Of a stretch of DNA of 64,000 nt, positions 63,837 through 64,000 are shown in pieces (within the stretch, counting starts at the first letter, position 1; each line of letters starts with the position of its first letter). Origin of the DNA: Sporomusa acidovorans. GTDB taxonomy: Bacteria; Bacillota; Negativicutes; Sporomusales; Sporomusaceae. A program made the position numbers and the translations under genes. The stretch spans positions 138,850 to 202,849 of the forward strand of contig NZ_FNAM01000003.1 in NCBI RefSeq assembly GCF_900101845.1, read 5' to 3'. The notes below the pieces were generated by a model, which searched no databases, was not told the DNA's origin, and saw only the letters and a program-made list of their open reading frames with translations.

Positions 63837-64000
63837 TGTCCTGCTGCGAGTAGCCCAACTCGAGAGTGAATAGTGGAGGGCATATATGGTGGCAGCGGCA
63901 ATAAAGGTAGGGATAAAGCTGATTTTCGCTTCATAGAGCGGAGAGGCGGCTAGTCCACCCACCATCCAGAAGAAAGCAAAGTCGTAGGCGGAAAAGGGAC
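63837..64000 (-). pseudogene. DUF421 (YetF-like) fragment fused to the VOC remnant
   Basis: The minus-strand frame enters from outside the window and reads AYDFAFFWMVGGLAASPLYE and IYALHYSLSSWATRS, matching the middle of the DUF421 protein encoded at 4138. It then switches directly to the VOC remnant. The gene continues past the window edge. Confidence 0.7.

Overview
The window looks like DNA from a diderm, low-GC Firmicute, probably of the Negativicutes (Sporomusa/Pelosinus type). Ribosome binding sites are strong AGGAGG type, as in Firmicutes. Yet there is a lipoprotein, an RseC-like envelope protein, and a conjugation system with VirB9 and VirB10 outer-membrane-core subunits, which implies an outer membrane. 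The genus is an inference; no rRNA or tRNA gene is visible.

Bases 1-13966 form a chromosomal block for envelope redox and metal handling. It holds a cytochrome b-like membrane protein, several Met-, Gly- and His-rich membrane or exported proteins, a lipoprotein, two DUF421 (YetF-like) proteins, a two-domain and a three-domain multicopper oxidase, a secreted protein of three repeats, an RseC-like protein, a chemoreceptor and an OmpR-type two-component system. Six transcription units share one promoter design: three or four TTCAT-like pentamers spaced exactly 11 bp apart, with the -10 box starting exactly 15 bp after the start of the last pentamer. One of them drives a 28-residue membrane miniprotein. 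I infer a single regulon, probably under the local response regulator.

Bases 14000-29720 are an AT-rich pile-up of mobile and defence DNA. It contains a TnsC-like ATPase and a TnsD/TniQ protein without TnsA or TnsB, followed by seven copies of a TnsB-site-like repeat. The last copy abuts a truncated IS110-family recombinase gene. Next come the middle component and the SMC-like ATPase of what looks like an ABC-three-component (ABC-3C) defence system. The ATPase gene is split by a complete IS66 element with a perfect 8-bp target duplication. A second IS66 element sits inside the left end of a third; both have perfect 8-bp duplications.

Bases 29720-62050 are a conjugation module of higher GC: TraF-type peptidase, VirB8, VirB9, VirB10, VirD4, VirB11, a response regulator with a zinc-ribbon tail, VirB2, VirB3, a VirB4-like protein without an ATPase domain, and VirB4. 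After these come a toxin-antitoxin pair, RadC, a giant methylase/helicase protein, a second toxin-antitoxin pair, PcfJ, a possible PcfK, SSB and small genes. A second transfer block follows, with two VirB5/TrbJ-like proteins, a VirB2-VirB6 fusion, an M23-VirB6-transglycosylase fusion and a protein of five repeats. No relaxase, integrase or attachment site is visible, so the element is either incomplete or continues elsewhere.

Bases 62050-64000 are decayed flanking DNA on the minus strand: a glutamate-synthase-like gene broken by two frameshifts, a frameshifted glyoxalase-family remnant, and a DUF421 fragment fused to it.
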